Source of the DNA: Dendrolimus kikuchii
Taxonomy: Eukaryota > Arthropoda > Insecta > Lepidoptera > Lasiocampidae
Direction: 5' to 3'
DNA length: 64,000 bases
Assembly: GCA_019925095.2 (NCBI GenBank)
Contig: CM034397.1
Location: 5,785,763-5,849,762, forward strand
Shown: positions 32,898 through 45,816 of the stretch, piece by piece
How positions within the stretch are numbered: position 1 is the first letter of the stretch
How the letters are laid out: every line of letters begins with the position of its first letter
Notes under the pieces: model-generated
Told to the model about the DNA's origin: nothing
The model's input: only the letters and a program-made list of their open reading frames with translations
The model's database searches: none
Position numbers and translations under genes: made by a program

Positions 32898-35800
32898 CTG
32901 GAAAATTACAAACTCATCATCATCGACATCAACCAATAGTATAATTGAATTTATTCATCATGCATCAAGATTAATACGAAATTCGGTATACATGTGTTGA
33001 TGGTACCGGAAAGACGCATAGAATTATTTCCGAAAATAAACCGCATGCACAGCCCTAGTATTTATAATTTTCAAAACTATCTATCTATATATTTTTTTAA
33101 TAAACTGCCACACTCAGAATTGGATACTGGTTTATTAAGCTGAAATAATGACGACAGAAATAATGTCACTCCTTGTTTAAATGTTGTAATTCACGATAGT
33201 CGGTAGCAAAGTAATGAATAAATAAATTATGAACGTTTAAGTGATTACAATTATTTTTTATTGTTCCCACTTTTTCGATAGTAAAAAAAAATAAAATCGA
33301 ACTAGATCTTCTCTCCAAATAGGCTATGAGTTAATCCTACTTTAAGTAAGAGAGCGAACTGTACAGTAACAAGATACGCCTCGAAAACTAATTTTGGTTT
33401 TAGTTCCGAAAGTTCCTCCTTTAATACTACATATACAATCACTCAAAAATACGACTAATATTGATAATATACTTATTTAAAATCCAGGACTATTTAGTTA
33501 CTTATAAACCTATTAAAAATCTCGAAATCTCCAACTGTATCTACAAATAAAACAATACAATAAATCAAAGCCATTTTTTAATTCAAATATCAATATTAAT
33601 AAAATTCATATAAATTACAAACCATTAACCTTAATATGTATGTTAACAAATAATATGAAGAGAAAACATAAAACGACTTAATAGTTACTTAACATTTAAT
33701 TGAACTTTTACTATAAAGGTCTGTTTTTACTTTAGGTACTAAAACCTAAGCCACTCTTATAGATTTTATATGTACTATAAATTCTTAAATTCATATGCAA
33801 ATTTAATATAAATTAATCAATTCAAAGTGTAAAAATATTGGATATTTATTCTAATTCCTGAATCTAGATCACAATGACGAATGTTCTTAACACGTATTTT
33901 TAATTCCACAATATGATTCTTAACTCATTAATTAATTTTAGATATAGGTACATTTTTACGTTTTCATAGACAAAATTGAAATTGACCACCACGTTTCATG
34001 TAACGTCTACATCTGTGTTTTTTGGGTTTGATAGTAGCGATCGTCATTAAGTTATACCAACTTGCCAGATTAGATAAAAAACTAACCAATCACTTGCAAC
34101 GATATCAAAATAGGTAAAACATTGTGGGATTTGAAATGAGTTCCTAGCTGTTTTCATTGAGAAGTAAGACACGGTCTAATTTTTAAGAAAGTGGCACTTT
34201 TGGTGTTGCAAAATTCCATAGGCGACGGTACCTAACCACTTACCATCAGCCTATCTGCTGTACTCCAGTAATAAAAAAATGCAAATGATACAGGTACGGA
34301 ATACATAAACCCTACGATACCTACGTTGACAATCTCAGGAATATGTTTGCTGGTTGTAATAAGTTATTTATTATTTATAACCATAACTTTACGCAGGTAC
34401 TTGGATACATTAAATAATCACAGGAGCTTCTAAAGCATGTCTTCCAATTATGTGTATAAATAAGATTTGAGAAACATTTCGTAAAACTAAATGTTAAAGA
34501 TACTTGTAATTTTGTGAAACTATAAACTAAGCATATTAATTAGATAAATAAATCGTAAAAGAAAAATAACAACTTTGGTAATAAATACTACAATACATTC
34601 AATTCTCTTACTCAAAGGATTGTTTTAAAATTTACTAAAAAGCGTTTTTCAATCCAAAATAAGTAATTATTAAATATTTTCATTTACTGCTGCTATATTT
34701 CAGGTATTGTTGAACTGAAAAACATTGACCTGATAGTGCGTAAAGCGCATAGAACTTAGAAATAACAAGTCCTCAAAAGATACTGAACATTGTCAAAATC
34801 AAATTTACGTAATACAGTTGTAATTAATTAAGCTTGACCATCAAGTCAGCTGAGAGACTTTTTATCTATAATCTTACATAATACCTTCCTTCCTATAAAC
34901 TCGATTCACATGATGCCGTTCACAGTTTAATCTCGCTCCGGTGTGGGTCCGTCCCCAGTCCGGTCAAATATTCTTAAATAAGAAAGAATCACAGCGTTCT
35001 CACTGTTGTATAACTCAAATTCCGATTCGATATCGCGCCGGTACCGGTTCTTCGAAACATATACACTAGTAATATACACATAGCAACATATGATCCGCCC
35101 CAGATTGAACTTTGAACGGCGTCACAGTGTGAATCGAGCTTTAGGCGCTACAATTCTATGGATTCAATAGTCTATTAATTGTTAAAACAGTAATTATTAT
35201 TGTTTTAATTTGAAAACAGGTAAAGCAACAAACATTATATTGTATCTCTTGTTCTATTATATGAATACTTTTGTAGACATTATTATAAAATTTGTTAACT
35301 GACGTCAAATAACAGGAGTTCTCAATTCGTCGTGTAAATAATTTTTTATACGCCTAATTGAGTCAAGTTCTTTAGCTTTTTAAGCACATTTCTATCCAAT
35401 TTAATGGATGCCACCCGGCTAAAATACTAAAGCCCAGCTTGTTGGTAGTTAATTTTTTAAAGTCATCTCCAAAAGTTGTCGGTATTATTATCTCCCAGTA
35501 CTTTATCATTATCAAATTGACAAGAAGTTATTTACAAAATTGTACAGCACCAATTTTACATGAATGTTCTATCCCTTAAGTGTGTTACTACAGAAGAAAA
35601 TGTCTAAATATTAAACTGGAATGTATAATTATGTCATAAAACATTAAAAATAAATTAAATTATCTTAACATTAATTTTATATTATAACAAATATTATAAA
35701 TATAGTGGTGTCCGTTAACGGTTTAGTAGCAAAAAGCCTCGACCGACATCTAGAGAGGCTCTCGCTCGGTATATGGGCGAAGGGCCAGATACAAAAGACG

Positions 35801-36859
35801 GTTGTCCTGAGTACGGCACGCATTGTAAGGAAGTTCCTGTCTCTGGAGCCTTAACCACCGGTAGCTTGGACCCTAGGCCCCCCCGCCCGACGGACGTCAT
35901 CTTTTTATATATTTTTAATGTGTTTATTTTTTATATATAATGTATTAAAAAACATAAAAAATAATACAAATAAATACATATGTGAAATTATAAATAAAAC
36001 TTACACAAGGCAATATTATCAAAAATCAAATAGATTTTTTTACAATTTTTGAAGTTAATTGCGTGGTTCTCGTAGAAAGCATTTTTTTAAGAAAAACTAA
36101 TAAGTTTTAACCACAACACTGGCAATAATTTCATAGGCACTGGAGGCTTTTAAAATGTTGAAAAACATAATTTATAATTTAAAGAATATATATCTTATCG
36201 GCTAAATATACGTCAGCTGACTTTACAGTGTATATAGTGTATAGAACAATGAAATAATGTCTTTGAAATAGACCATATCACGCACCCTCCTAAAACTACT
36301 TATACTTCAATTTTGAATCGAGACTTCACAATCCAATAGACGAAAGAAAAATATCACCCACTTATAAAAGCACCATATTATAAAAATACATAGTTAATAA
36401 TTTAAATAGATAAATTTTTAAATTTCATCCTTACTGAGTATCCTACTAAAATATATATAATTAGTCCGATATTCTATTATTAAAAGCGCCAAATACTGTT
36501 GCTCTATATTTGATGAGACTTTAAATTATATAGATCTATGTCTCTTAGACTTCAAATGATATAACTTTACGTCTCTTGCATTCGCTCGACCAGAGGCATT
36601 TAGTTTTAATTAAATAGCTTCATGATGAATAAACCCACGTAACGTAATGCAGATACGCTTAAAACGAAGGCTACTGAAAATTATTTATAATAATAAGCAG
36701 ATTAAATTTTATACTTGCAATTGTAAATTAAAATCTATGTTTTCTTATTTTACAAATAGTTTTAACTATTTTGGTGTGATAAAAAATAATAAAAAAATAT
36801 TATAACGAGGAGTATATAAATCTGCAATTTAATTGACAATCGAACTCTAACATCATTAC
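32898..36859. other. gene-poor AT-rich stretch with repeats
   Basis: No FLYWCH exon or other gene found in either strand. 33240-34060 is very AT-rich without recognisable structure. 34200-34275 is a 3' fragment of the SINE-like repeat. 34896-35144 is a MITE (listed separately). 35705-35905 is a GC-rich block (TCGACCGACATCTAGAGAGG ... CCCCCCCGCCCGACGGACGT) that looks like a LINE-derived fragment. Confidence 0.45.
34896..35144. mobile_element. MITE with CTCGATTCACA inverted ends
   Basis: Left end TAAACTCGATTCACATGATG followed by CCGTTCACAGTTTAATC; right end, reversed, TAAAGCTCGATTCACACTGT followed by GACGCCGTTCAAAGTTCAATC. The imperfect terminal inverted repeats are about 45 bp. About 249 bp, non-coding. 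Relative of 7073-7340. Confidence 0.68.
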
Positions 36860-37071
36860 TTAAAGATGTGTATGTAATCCATTTGTGGACACGATAACTC
36901 CATCAATGGTGACAGCAGACGCTTTACATTTATGCTTGTGTTTCTTAGAGCATGTCCATCTTATCCTGTTGCCCTTAAGCGATCTTGAATGCCTGAAGAA
37001 TTTGTGACCACCGATGAAAATGTTAGTCGTCTCCCTGCAAAAGCGGGCCCTGAGAAGCGATGAAACAAATT
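36860..37071 (-). CDS. mod(mdg4): FLYWCH alternative 3' exon 19 (mod(mdg4)-like)
   Basis: 69 residues plus stop. AATTTTTACAG is followed by AA TTT GTT TCA TCG (F-V-S-S), phase 1; later AGs (after CTTCTC and TTTTGC) would not keep the phase. Finger: H-K-F-F, R-W-T-C, H-K-C-K-A-S-A and G-L-H-T-H-L, then stop: no Y-I-I-x-N-G tail. The Cys spacer is Lys/His-rich (S-K-K-H-K-H-K). First of the tail-less group. Confidence 0.8.
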
Positions 37072-38576
37072 CTGTAAAAATTAATTTTGACATAAATCAC
37101 CTGAACTCTACGAGAAATTACTTTTACTATAAATTTATTTTGCTGTAAATGTGTATATTGATATTAATTAACAAAAAAACTTATATTAATAAATAAATTA
37201 GCCTTATGGGACTCTTTGTTGTTAGTGTTTCAATCTAAGTTAAATCTCGCAGTGCGCTTTCTGGCAAAGGCCTCCTCTAGATGCTAGTACTGTCTATAAG
37301 GAGCAGCTCGTCACTGGTAGAGTCCAAAAGTAAGCCCGAATTCATCTTCCCAATGTTTGCAAATTAAAGTTGGGAATATTGTTACACGATGTTGTTGGCT
37401 TACAGATATAAGTTTTCGACTTCACATACAAACGTGTAAAACACTCGTCAATATTCTGGTTAATTATCCAGTATTTATAGCACGCAGCTCTATGACGTCG
37501 TTCGAACAGAGGTACTAAAGTCTGATATAATATATGAATTATAAAGAGATTTTCTCTATACCCAGTTATCCAGATTAACTTGTTCTTGCAAATTTACCTC
37601 CCGTTGATAAGACTCTAATCTCCAAACGATGTCAAATAATAGTTTTTTTTGGCTCAACTCTCTAATTGGGTCAATCGTACCCTAAATTTTCTTATTCGAC
37701 TTAAAAAAATATTATGGAAAAAGTAGTTTTCGGTGAAAGTCTCCCTCCAATCAAACCGGCCAAGAGTCAGGATATTAATAGCTAGGAGAAACAAGAGATC
37801 GGAGAAGTGATAATATACTTTTCAACACACTTGCTCATAAAGTGGCTCTACGGTCACCGCAATTAGGCACAGAATGACACCCATTATCAAACTGTGAGTA
37901 AAAAACATTATAACTCACTAGTGAGTTATAGATTTTTTTTTTAAATTTTATTGGTTGAGTTGCTTTGTTTTTAAAAGAGTTTTTATTAAAAAAAAAAAGA
38001 TCGTGTTCCATAGAACAAATAAATTAATGTTCCTATTGCTTGCTCATTTCATGCAACTTCTTATTTAAATAGATAATTTTAACTCGTACGTGTTTAATAA
38101 ATAAAACTTTCACTCATATATAACTTTTTTTTATCTACTAAATAAAATGAGTTTTTGTTGTTATTTTATTCACAAGTGTGTTGAAAAACGTCGTATGATA
38201 CACGTGTGTATTGATGATTACCGTCCTCGGCTCTCTTAAGACCCTCGCCTACGGCTCGAGTCTCAATGGCGCCTCGGCGGTAATCACCAATGTTACACAC
38301 TAGTACCATAATGTACTATAATACATATTTTTATTTGATACCAATTATATGCAAAAACCGTGCGAAATCATCGAAAACTTGAAGCAGTACTATTTTGAAC
38401 AATTAAAATAATGTATAGTTTCAAATGCTTTATTATTCACATATTTAGGCTCCCACATCGCACAAATCGTAAAGATCTACTTTCTATACAACGCGTGTAT
38501 TGAAAGAAAGAATATTTTCGTGCACAAAACTCGAAGCAATTATTCATATTTAAATGCAATAAATACTCCGCCGAGT

Positions 38577-38803
38577 TTATTCCATATTCACATATCTCCC
38601 CTCTTTCGTTACGTAAAATTCTGGCGCAGTATGATTGTGGTTTTCACTTAATGATTGTAAAGCGTCATTAGAAGTCTTCGCTTTGGCAGGACAACCCAAC
38701 CGCCGCTTTGTACAATACCAGAAGTTTCGAGAATACTCCGAAAAGGTATAGCCGTTGATCATAAGCAAACTCTTTTTTCCGTACCGACTTGGTATCTTAA
38801 CAA
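38577..38803 (-). CDS. mod(mdg4): FLYWCH alternative 3' exon 20 (mod(mdg4)-like)
   Basis: 74 residues plus stop. CCTCTTTTCAG is followed by TT GTT AAG ATA CCA (V-K-I-P), phase 1. Finger: Y-T-F-S, F-W-Y-C, G-C-P-A-K-A and N-H-N-H, with the tail F-Y-V-T-K-E-G-R-Y-V-N-M-E, a derived form of the tailed group's end. C-P-A in place of C-K-A is shared only with exon 18. Intact, strong pyrimidine tract. Confidence 0.84.
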
Positions 38804-39249
38804 CTGAAAAGAGGTATATTGTATTTATAGTAAGTTCTTTTCATACCGTAAAATATACAAAATTTAATAAATATCGAAAACAAACATTCTAAAAAACTAG
38901 TAATAACATTTCCGACTGCTTTATGACCTTAAAATCAAAGTTATTGACTTTTGAAAATAAATAATAATGACGATTTATTTAAAAAAAACATTTGAAGAAA
39001 TAACTTCGAAATTAATCATTTTAAAAACATTTTATTTACCTTTTCATTGTCTAGTTAACTTGTATTTATCGAATTTATTTGGAAGTTGATTTCTTTTTAG
39101 ACTTTTTAAATTTACATTTTATAGTGACAAATATAGACAGAGCTAGTAAGGCAGCTTTTAGAATGCGTAAACAACAGTTAAGTAAAACCGAACTTATAAC
39201 TCATTTTCCACGTTCGTATTATTTCTCTTAGGCGTTCCGTGGTAGTGGT

Positions 39250-39935
39250 GGTCCTTTTTTTTAACGAGGGGAAACCTGATTGACGGCCATCGGCCGCGCG
39301 TAGGCGGAAAATCGCAGCCGGTGTCTAAAGATTCACCAGGTCGGGGTGGCACTAGCAGCTCTAGGCAAAACTATAGATGCTGTTGCCACACTACAGTTAC
39401 TTACCCACTAAAACCCCTCGGTATCCCGTCGTTTGCCCTTAATATCAAGGCCACGGGTATATGACTTAGCCCCCCCCTCCTTAGCATGGGTGGTCCTAGT
39501 CCAATTCCGATTCAATACATCCTTGGTCAAGCTAGGTAGCTACTCGTTTTGGAATTATCGTAAACCTAAAAATATCTCAAATACTACTCTTTTTAATACG
39601 CTTTTATTTTTTATTTTTTTATTATTAGCTTCATACGTATGTTTGTAACGGAATCTTTCAAGTTAAATTTGATCGACTTCCCGGTTTCCGATTGAGCTGA
39701 AATTTTGCACGTATGTGTATATCGCGTGACAATGCAATAATATGGTACCATGGAGCTGATCTGATGATGGAGTCGGAAGGTGGCCATAGGAACTCCTGTA
39801 CTAAACAAGATAGACCCGTCGTGTTTGGGCTCGTTTTACTTGTCTTGGCTAGCACTCTGCTGCTACATGATATGCAGGATCTCAAAAGCTTGTATTTAAA
39901 AACCTTTTTAAAAAAGCTTATTTTTACATAACGTT
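39250..39935. repeat. dispersed repeat blocks
   Basis: 39250-39560 is a GC-rich block (GACGGCCATCGGCCGCGCGT ... GGTCGGGGTGGCACTAGCAG) resembling a LINE or long non-autonomous element fragment. 39640-39935 is a second block (TTGAGCTGAAATTTTGCACG ... GGAGTCGGAAGGTGGCCATA) of a kind common in lepidopteran genomes, with an open frame on each strand but no protein family. It leads directly into the hairpin at 40076-40329. Confidence 0.5.
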
Positions 39936-40075
39936 CCATTTTATCATAAGAGTGTATTTAATTCTTTTTTCAAAGTTTCCACGGAGAAGGGAATTAAATC
40001 ACTAAATAATCACTAAAAAATGAAAAATAAATAATAGTTAAAAAAAAACTAAAAAAATACGCTTTTATAGAAAAT

Positions 40076-40329
40076 CCAACTAAAAAATAGAAAATAAATT
40101 TTAATAAATTTGAATTAAAAATAGTGTAAGAAAAAATTATTTTATTGTAAAAAAAGCGTGGGGTGCTTTTCAGGATATTATCAAAATAACCCTTCTACTC
40201 ATATCTGTTCATAAAATATTTATAACTATTGATACCATGCACCCCACGCTTTTTTTACAATAAAATCATTTTTTCTTACACTATTTTTAATTCAAATTTA
40301 TTAAAATTTATTTTCTATTTTTTAGTTGG
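40076..40329. repeat. near-perfect hairpin, 91-bp arms
   Basis: Left arm 40076-40166 (CCAACTAAAAAATAG ... GCGTGGGGTGC) and right arm 40239-40329 (GCACCCCACGC ... TTTTTAGTTGG) are reverse complements over 91 bp with one mismatch that I can see; the loop is 72 bp. Such identity implies recent origin or ongoing correction. A transcript through it would give long double-stranded RNA. It may be the foldback end of the 39640-39935 repeat. Confidence 0.85.
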
Positions 40330-40974
40330 TTTTTATATAAAAGATATTAAACTTTTATACTATATTTATTATTTTTTATCTACATTGATCTTCGACGGAA
40401 GATCATTTATTTAACACAACCACCTTATCTTACTTAGAGTCAAATTAATCAAAATAATTTAATAAACTATGTTACAATAATATAATAATAATGTCTGTAC
40501 ATGAGATCATAATTGCACATTCAAGTACTAAAACCCACACCATATTATTGTACAAACAAATCGGTACTTTACTTTCCTAATGTATGGAAATATAATTGTA
40601 TGTTCAATGTCAATAAATTACATACTTCGTAATTAAATTTAGAAAAAAAAATATCATCAGACCATTAGATTAGGCGTCTATATATAGAATATATTCATTA
40701 GGAAGTACCTATACAATGGCTAGTAGCTTAGTTGTCCCTAAACCAAAAATCATAGTCATTCAGTTATTTTTTAACTAACTAAACCTGTCACTCTTCGCTG
40801 TAGCTCGGTTTAATATTAATTCATTGTTAAAAAAGTCAGTCGACTACTATTCGAGTTTTGTGGACACAAAAACAGGTAAACCGATTTTTTATATATACTT
40901 ATAGAATAAAAGGGATATAGAAAAATTGTCTTTAAAAAACAATGACATGTTTGTAATTACTGGAGAACAGTAGA

Positions 40975-41233
40975 TAGGCTAACGATCCACCTGATGAAGG
41001 TGATTCCCACCGCCTATAGACATTTGCAACATCCTAGCTGTTACCAATGTACTACCAGCCTCGAAGGTAGGAAGGACTGTGGTAGCTGACCATTGATGCT
41101 GAAACTAAATTCGAGATTTTTATGGCGGCATACACTAGACCAGGGGTGGTAGCCATCCAGATAGGCAAATGCCCGACCACCTAGCTTTAGGTTGTTTTAT
41201 CACCTGTTACGACAAGCCGCCCGACTGCAAGAT
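40975..41233 (-). mobile_element. SINE-like repeat, reverse copy
   Basis: Minus-orientation copy of the 28291 repeat: ATCCACCTGATGAAGGTG, then GACCAGGGGTGGTAGCCATC, then TGTTACGACAAGCCGCCCGA. Its head end is cut short exactly where the next element (41237) begins. Confidence 0.6.
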
Positions 41234-41236
41234 TTA

Positions 41237-42476
41237 GGCCGACGCCACACTTGACGGAAATGCCGTCGCGGATCTTACGCGACGGAACTCCAATATATGT
41301 TATTGCATATTAATTACAAATAGCGGGCACACTACGCAGAAGATCGGTCGCTCCGTTGCGGACCGCTCGCTCTCTGCGTCTGTTACATCCTCCCAGTGTT
41401 ACCAGGTGCACGGTAATTAACGTACAACCACGGTATTTTTGGCTAAAACACGGTCTACGGTAATGAGTCAATACCGTGTCAGTTTCTACGGTATTTCCAA
41501 TTGTATATTACCATATATATTTTATAAATAATTATATAAAAAACAAACAGTCTTTCAGCTTCTGCCTACTTTTATGTTACATGTTCTGTCTTTAGCCCAT
41601 TCCAATGCAGCATGTGAAAGACTCTTTAGTCAAGTGAATGACATATATAATTACCAAAACTAGAAAGGGGAATGTACTTGCTCAACAACCTATTCAACGG
41701 AATGGAAATAGCTGTGTGGATTTTGTAACATCTAAAGATATGATAAAGAAAATGACTGCAGATATATATGTTGAAGAAGTGGTTATTTTAGATTAAGTAA
41801 AGAATGGTTTAAATTTAAATAAAAATATGAAAATCTCAAAGTAGCTTTTTCTTATATTTTACACGGTAATTGCACTGTAGTTTTTAAATGTAATGCACGG
41901 TAATTTGAGTCAGAAATACGGTATTTTTTTATCTAGCAGCACGGTAGTTTGTATATTTGATCTGGTAACACTGCGTCCTCCGCGCACGATCTTCCGTCGG
42001 CGTAAAATCGGCAACGTCGCATTTGAAGTATTTGAATGCATCGCGCCACATTCGGCGGATAACTCGCGGCGACGGCGCACGCACAGGGTGTTTGACACTG
42101 AAAGATTGATTTGTATCTTGCTTGGTAATGTAGTCCTTTGTTAAATTCAGCAAAATACATCGAATGATTGTATGGACATTCGATAATATTCGAATGCTTT
42201 ATCTGGATACAGTCTTAGTTGCATATACAAGGTATGAAATTGCCCAATTTCTAGTCGAAGAGTATTTAAGGGATGAACCCAATATTTACGCTCTCTTCTT
42301 CTAATGCCTCATAAATAGCTATCACTTCTAACGGATCCATTACGACCACACCGTATAAGCGATGGCAGTCGACTGATAATCTGCCGCTGAATATTCAATG
42401 TGACTGCAATGTATAATAACGGATTGACTGCCGCGGAAGTTCGGTGTCGGAATTTCCATCAAATGTAGCGCTGGCC
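41237..42476. mobile_element. PIF/Harbinger-like MITE, interrupted by hAT
   Basis: Left end GGCCGACGCCACACTTGACGG, right end reversed GGCCAGCGCTACATTTGATGG, flanked by TTA on both sides (41234-41236, 42477-42479). Without the inserted hAT copy (41394-41973 plus 8 bp) it would be about 650 bp. GC-rich ends, no transposase. The open frames at 41.9-42.1 kb fall inside it and are not supported. Confidence 0.7.
41394..41973 (+). mobile_element. nested hAT element with transposase C-terminal remnant
   Basis: Ends CAGTGTTACCAG / CTGGTAACACTG with 8-bp flanks CATCCTCC (41386-41393) and CGTCCTCC (41974-41981), differing at one base: a typical hAT signature. Inside, the plus strand reads V-L-S-L-A-H-S-N-A-A-C-E-R-L-F-S-Q-V-N-D-I then a stop, the conserved C-terminal dimerisation motif of hAT transposases. 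Both ends carry repeated (G)CACGGTA(A)TT motifs, possible subterminal binding sites. Internally deleted, inactive. Confidence 0.82.
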
Positions 42477-42623
42477 TTAGAATTCAATTCATTATCATTA
42501 AAATTGTAATTACTCCGTGGACTCCTTTTCGAATATTGTTGACACAAATATACGTTAACTTAATTTTTCTACATCTGCATTGGAAGTGAGAGGGTCCTAA
42601 TACTTACTGAAAGTTACTATATA

Positions 42624-42808
42624 TTAGTGATTATGGTCCGCGGAATACCGCAAAATATATTGATAGCTAGTTATTACTGTTGCCCTGCAACCTTGATTCC
42701 TTTTCACACATCTCCAAGACATTCTCGCCGGATTCCCTGAATTTTTATTATACCTGTTACCACATAATATTAGGGTCTTATTGCCATATTTGTTAATTAT
42801 CCAACAAG
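42624..42808 (-). CDS. mod(mdg4): FLYWCH alternative 3' exon 21 (mod(mdg4)-like)
   Basis: 60 residues plus TAA. TTTCTTTCAG is followed by CT TGT TGG ATA ATT AAC (C-W-I-I-N), phase 1. Finger: L-I-L-C-G-N-R-Y-N-K, M-S-W-R-C, G-C-R-A-T-V and A-D-H-N-H, then stop at once. One Met only, in the middle. Very similar to exon 23 (G-N-x-T-L, G-N-(R/K)-Y-N-K, A-R-M-S-W-R-C-V-K-R-N). Typical member of the tail-less group. Confidence 0.83.
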
Positions 42809-44404
42809 CTGAAAGAAAGACAATATTTTTAAAATTATGCCAAAGATCTCTTTATCCATAACGTCCCGAGATCTCTATAGGATAAGAGAAGTAAGTCCCT
42901 TAATAATATAGAGGCTGAAGTACGAAATCAACTAAAAATTAAATACGCAGAAATGAAAAGAAACGATGACATTAGATGATTCAATTTTATGTTTACACAA
43001 ATCACTTTTGTTGTTTCATCCAACTTACCATTTAGTAGTGAAGCGTCTAATATCATCTTAGTGGAAAAACATTCACTCAGTATAAATGAAAATCTAAAAA
43101 CCTTCTACATCCTACATGACTTGATGATACCACATGAAATATCTTAGCGCTTTTTGACGTTTTATTCTTTAAAAAAATATTTTACAACAAAGCAGACAAA
43201 ATTTTTAAAAATCTTTTAATTTTCTTATGATTTATATAAATCCTCACATTTTCATAACTGATTAACAATCTATAATTTAATTAACTCTGCCACTAAGCGC
43301 AGCAAAATATTAGACAAAATTTAATATTAATTAGTCCGTAGACAACAATAAGTTTTGTGTGAATATTTTTTCCAATTCATACATATAATAAATTTCCCGT
43401 AAAAACATTCCAAATTATTTATTTCATTATTTGTACATAAGTTTGTTCACGATTGCTTAAAATATAACTATATATTTCTTATGACATGTCTAGTCTGGTA
43501 ACATATTTAGTTTTATATTACTATTATTTTTAATACTTAAGTAATTGCAAAACGGTTTCCATAAACATATCGCTGATTGAATTCAAGTACTTATTGTTTA
43601 CTAGACTTTAAGGTGCATACTTCGCCTATATAATATCCCCTATACTTCGATATAAAAAAATCAAGTTTTTGTATATATTTTATAGGTAGAGTAAGTAGGT
43701 AATTAATAAATACGAATCCACTAAATAACACAAAAAACAACATTTAGATTTTTGTGTTATTTATTATTGCATTCAGCCAGCTATATAATATGTAGAAACC
43801 ATTGGCGATCCTATTCTAGAGCCAACTGTTAATATATGACTCGGTCCTATATCATACCAACCATTCATTTTCCTTACCAATGATAGAACTTTGACATAAC
43901 TTATTATTTTTTGTTAAATCTTAATAATAATAATAATAATCATCGGCAGACAAACACACATTGTATATCCCCAAGCTAAGAAAGTTACGCTTATGTTATG
44001 GGTGATATATAAGTTATATAACATACAACTCTAGAGCCAATCCAGACACCCAGACTATAAGTAAATAACAGAGAGAAGTTCGTTTCCGAAATTTACCATG
44101 CCAGAAATCGAATCCGGAGAGAGCCTCTACGTTCCAGCGAGTTCGGTCGGCTATAATTTAGCCCGCTCAACCACAGAGGCCGTCAATTTTAATCGATAGT
44201 AAGGCAAATGACGGTTTTGTATTTTCTTATGTTTTCGCAACCCTTTCTCTCTTTCAGTCCTTCTTCCATTTATTTTGGGGCAAGCACAACATGTCTTTTC
44301 TTTTCTTTCTTTCTCTGTCACACAACAAATCATCATATCATCCTTCACACAATCCAACCATCTGTTTTCGCGATTAGTACACACAACACTACGTCGTGAC
44401 GGTC

Positions 44405-44760
44405 TTCTTAAGCGCGATATTTTATTACATTTTTATTCCGACGTTTCGATTGCATTTCAGTAGCCTTGATCACAGAAAACAAAGATGTCAAGTATCAATG
44501 CGTAATGTTAAAGTTATTATTTAGCCTAGCCTTTGTTTATTTTAATTATTTAAATATTTTTCTATAGTTATTGTTCTACTATATGTGACCCTGATGTAAT
44601 TTAGGCTCCCATAGAGGTCTCTAGGCTAAATAATAACTTTAACATTGCTCATTGACACTTGACATCTTTGTCTTCCGTGGTCACGACTACGTAAAAGTGG
44701 CCAAAACGTCGGAATAAAAATCAAATAAAAAACCGCGCTTAAAACCGTTAAAACGTAGTT
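44405..44760. mobile_element. foldback element, long imperfect inverted repeat
   Basis: Left arm AGCGCGATATTTTATTAC ... TTTATTCCGACGTTTCG ... GATGTCAAGT ... GTTAAAGTTATTATTTAGCC; right arm the same in reverse (GGCTAAATAATAACTTTAAC ... CTTGACATCTTTG ... AAACGTCGGAATAAAAATC ... CCGCGCTT). A solitary end of the same family (CCGCGCTTGAAAACCATTAA) is at about 26180-26215. Non-coding. A LINE-like frame (N-R-W-L-D-C-V-K-D-D-M) lies just to the left at about 44290-44380 on the minus strand. Confidence 0.65.
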
Positions 44761-45198
44761 ATATTCAATGAAGGGTTAGTTAGATATAGGAACCGGCCAA
44801 TATAAGATAATAAATACATTATGTCTTCGTAAGTTTGCAACGCGAACGAATTTTCGCTGACACAACAGGGACGTGGACTCATGTTACAATAAATCCAACA
44901 AATTTGACGTATAAAACACAAACATTAAAATAACATCTTATCATCAAACTTTTAAAATTTCATGATAAAAATATTTTTAATTAAATTTCAAACAATAATA
45001 ATCTTTGACTCTTTACTTGTACTCACTCGTAACGTCATAAGTACTTACGCTTTTGCAAAATATATGAGGCTGCGACTAATGCAGTTGATTTGCTTGTCCG
45101 TTCCCCTATTAGACTAAAATAAATACTTTATTTTATTTACAATAAAATTTCGTTACTATTCGTACACACGTACGTACATATCTCGACTATTTTTTAAA

Positions 45199-45392
45199 TT
45201 ATTTTTCATGATTATGTTCGTGGGAAGAGAATACTATTTCATTATTACGTGTTGTTATTGTCGCTTTACAGCCGTTATACTTTTTAGCACATCTCCATGT
45301 CATTTTTTCTTCATTATAAACACCTAATTTATTATAAATGTAACCCCGATACCAAAGGTTTGGATTCCCACGTTTATTTATTACGAAATGAG
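45199..45392 (-). CDS. mod(mdg4): FLYWCH alternative 3' exon 22 (mod(mdg4)-like)
   Basis: 63 residues plus TAA. TCTTTTTCAG is followed by CT CAT TTC GTA ATA AAT (H-F-V-I-N), phase 1. Finger: L-W-Y-R-G-Y-I-Y-N-K, M-T-W-R-C, G-C-K-A-T-I and H-E-H-N-H-E-K, then stop. The only Met is the one before T-W-R-C. Same type as exons 21 and 23, with a two-residue extension after the last His. Confidence 0.83.
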
Positions 45393-45419
45393 CTGAAAAA
45401 GATTATAAAAATAAATATT

Positions 45420-45640
45420 AATTTTACACAATAGCGGCGTTTGGGGCGAAACCCTGGTTCATAGGGTTCCCAACACTCTAAAACTTTATCGAAACGTCGC
45501 CAAATGCCTGATAGACCATACTTGACCAAAAAGCTGGCCTTTATTTTGGCTAAAGAATTGGCATAGCAATACAACGCGATACAGCTGGCAGCCCTTTGAG
45601 AATATTTCCAACAAGTGACAGTGCTTTGAGACAAATTTTT
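45420..45640. repeat. dispersed repeat shared with 11925-12125
   Basis: Starts in GGCGTTTGGGGCGAAACCCTGG and contains CGAAACGTCGCCAAATGCC and AGCCCTTTGAGAATATTTCC. Homologous to 11925-12125; this copy extends a little further to the left. It lies within 30 bp of exon 22's acceptor, so it occupies the branch-point region's upstream flank. Confidence 0.55.
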
Positions 45641-45816
45641 ATCTATATTTTTTTCTTAGTATTGCCATACAATACTCTTTATTGTACACCAACATGATAA
45701 CAAAAGAAAAACAAAATAATCTCAAACACTAAAGAGTAGTACAATGAGTGGTCTATTTGCTTAAAGCAATCTCTTCGAGGCAACCTTTGTATTTATTATG
45801 TAATTTTATGCATATA

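Noticed and set aside
41893..42160. Overlapping frames on both strands
   Set aside because: Fall across the hAT/MITE boundary; GC-rich element ends give open frames by chance.
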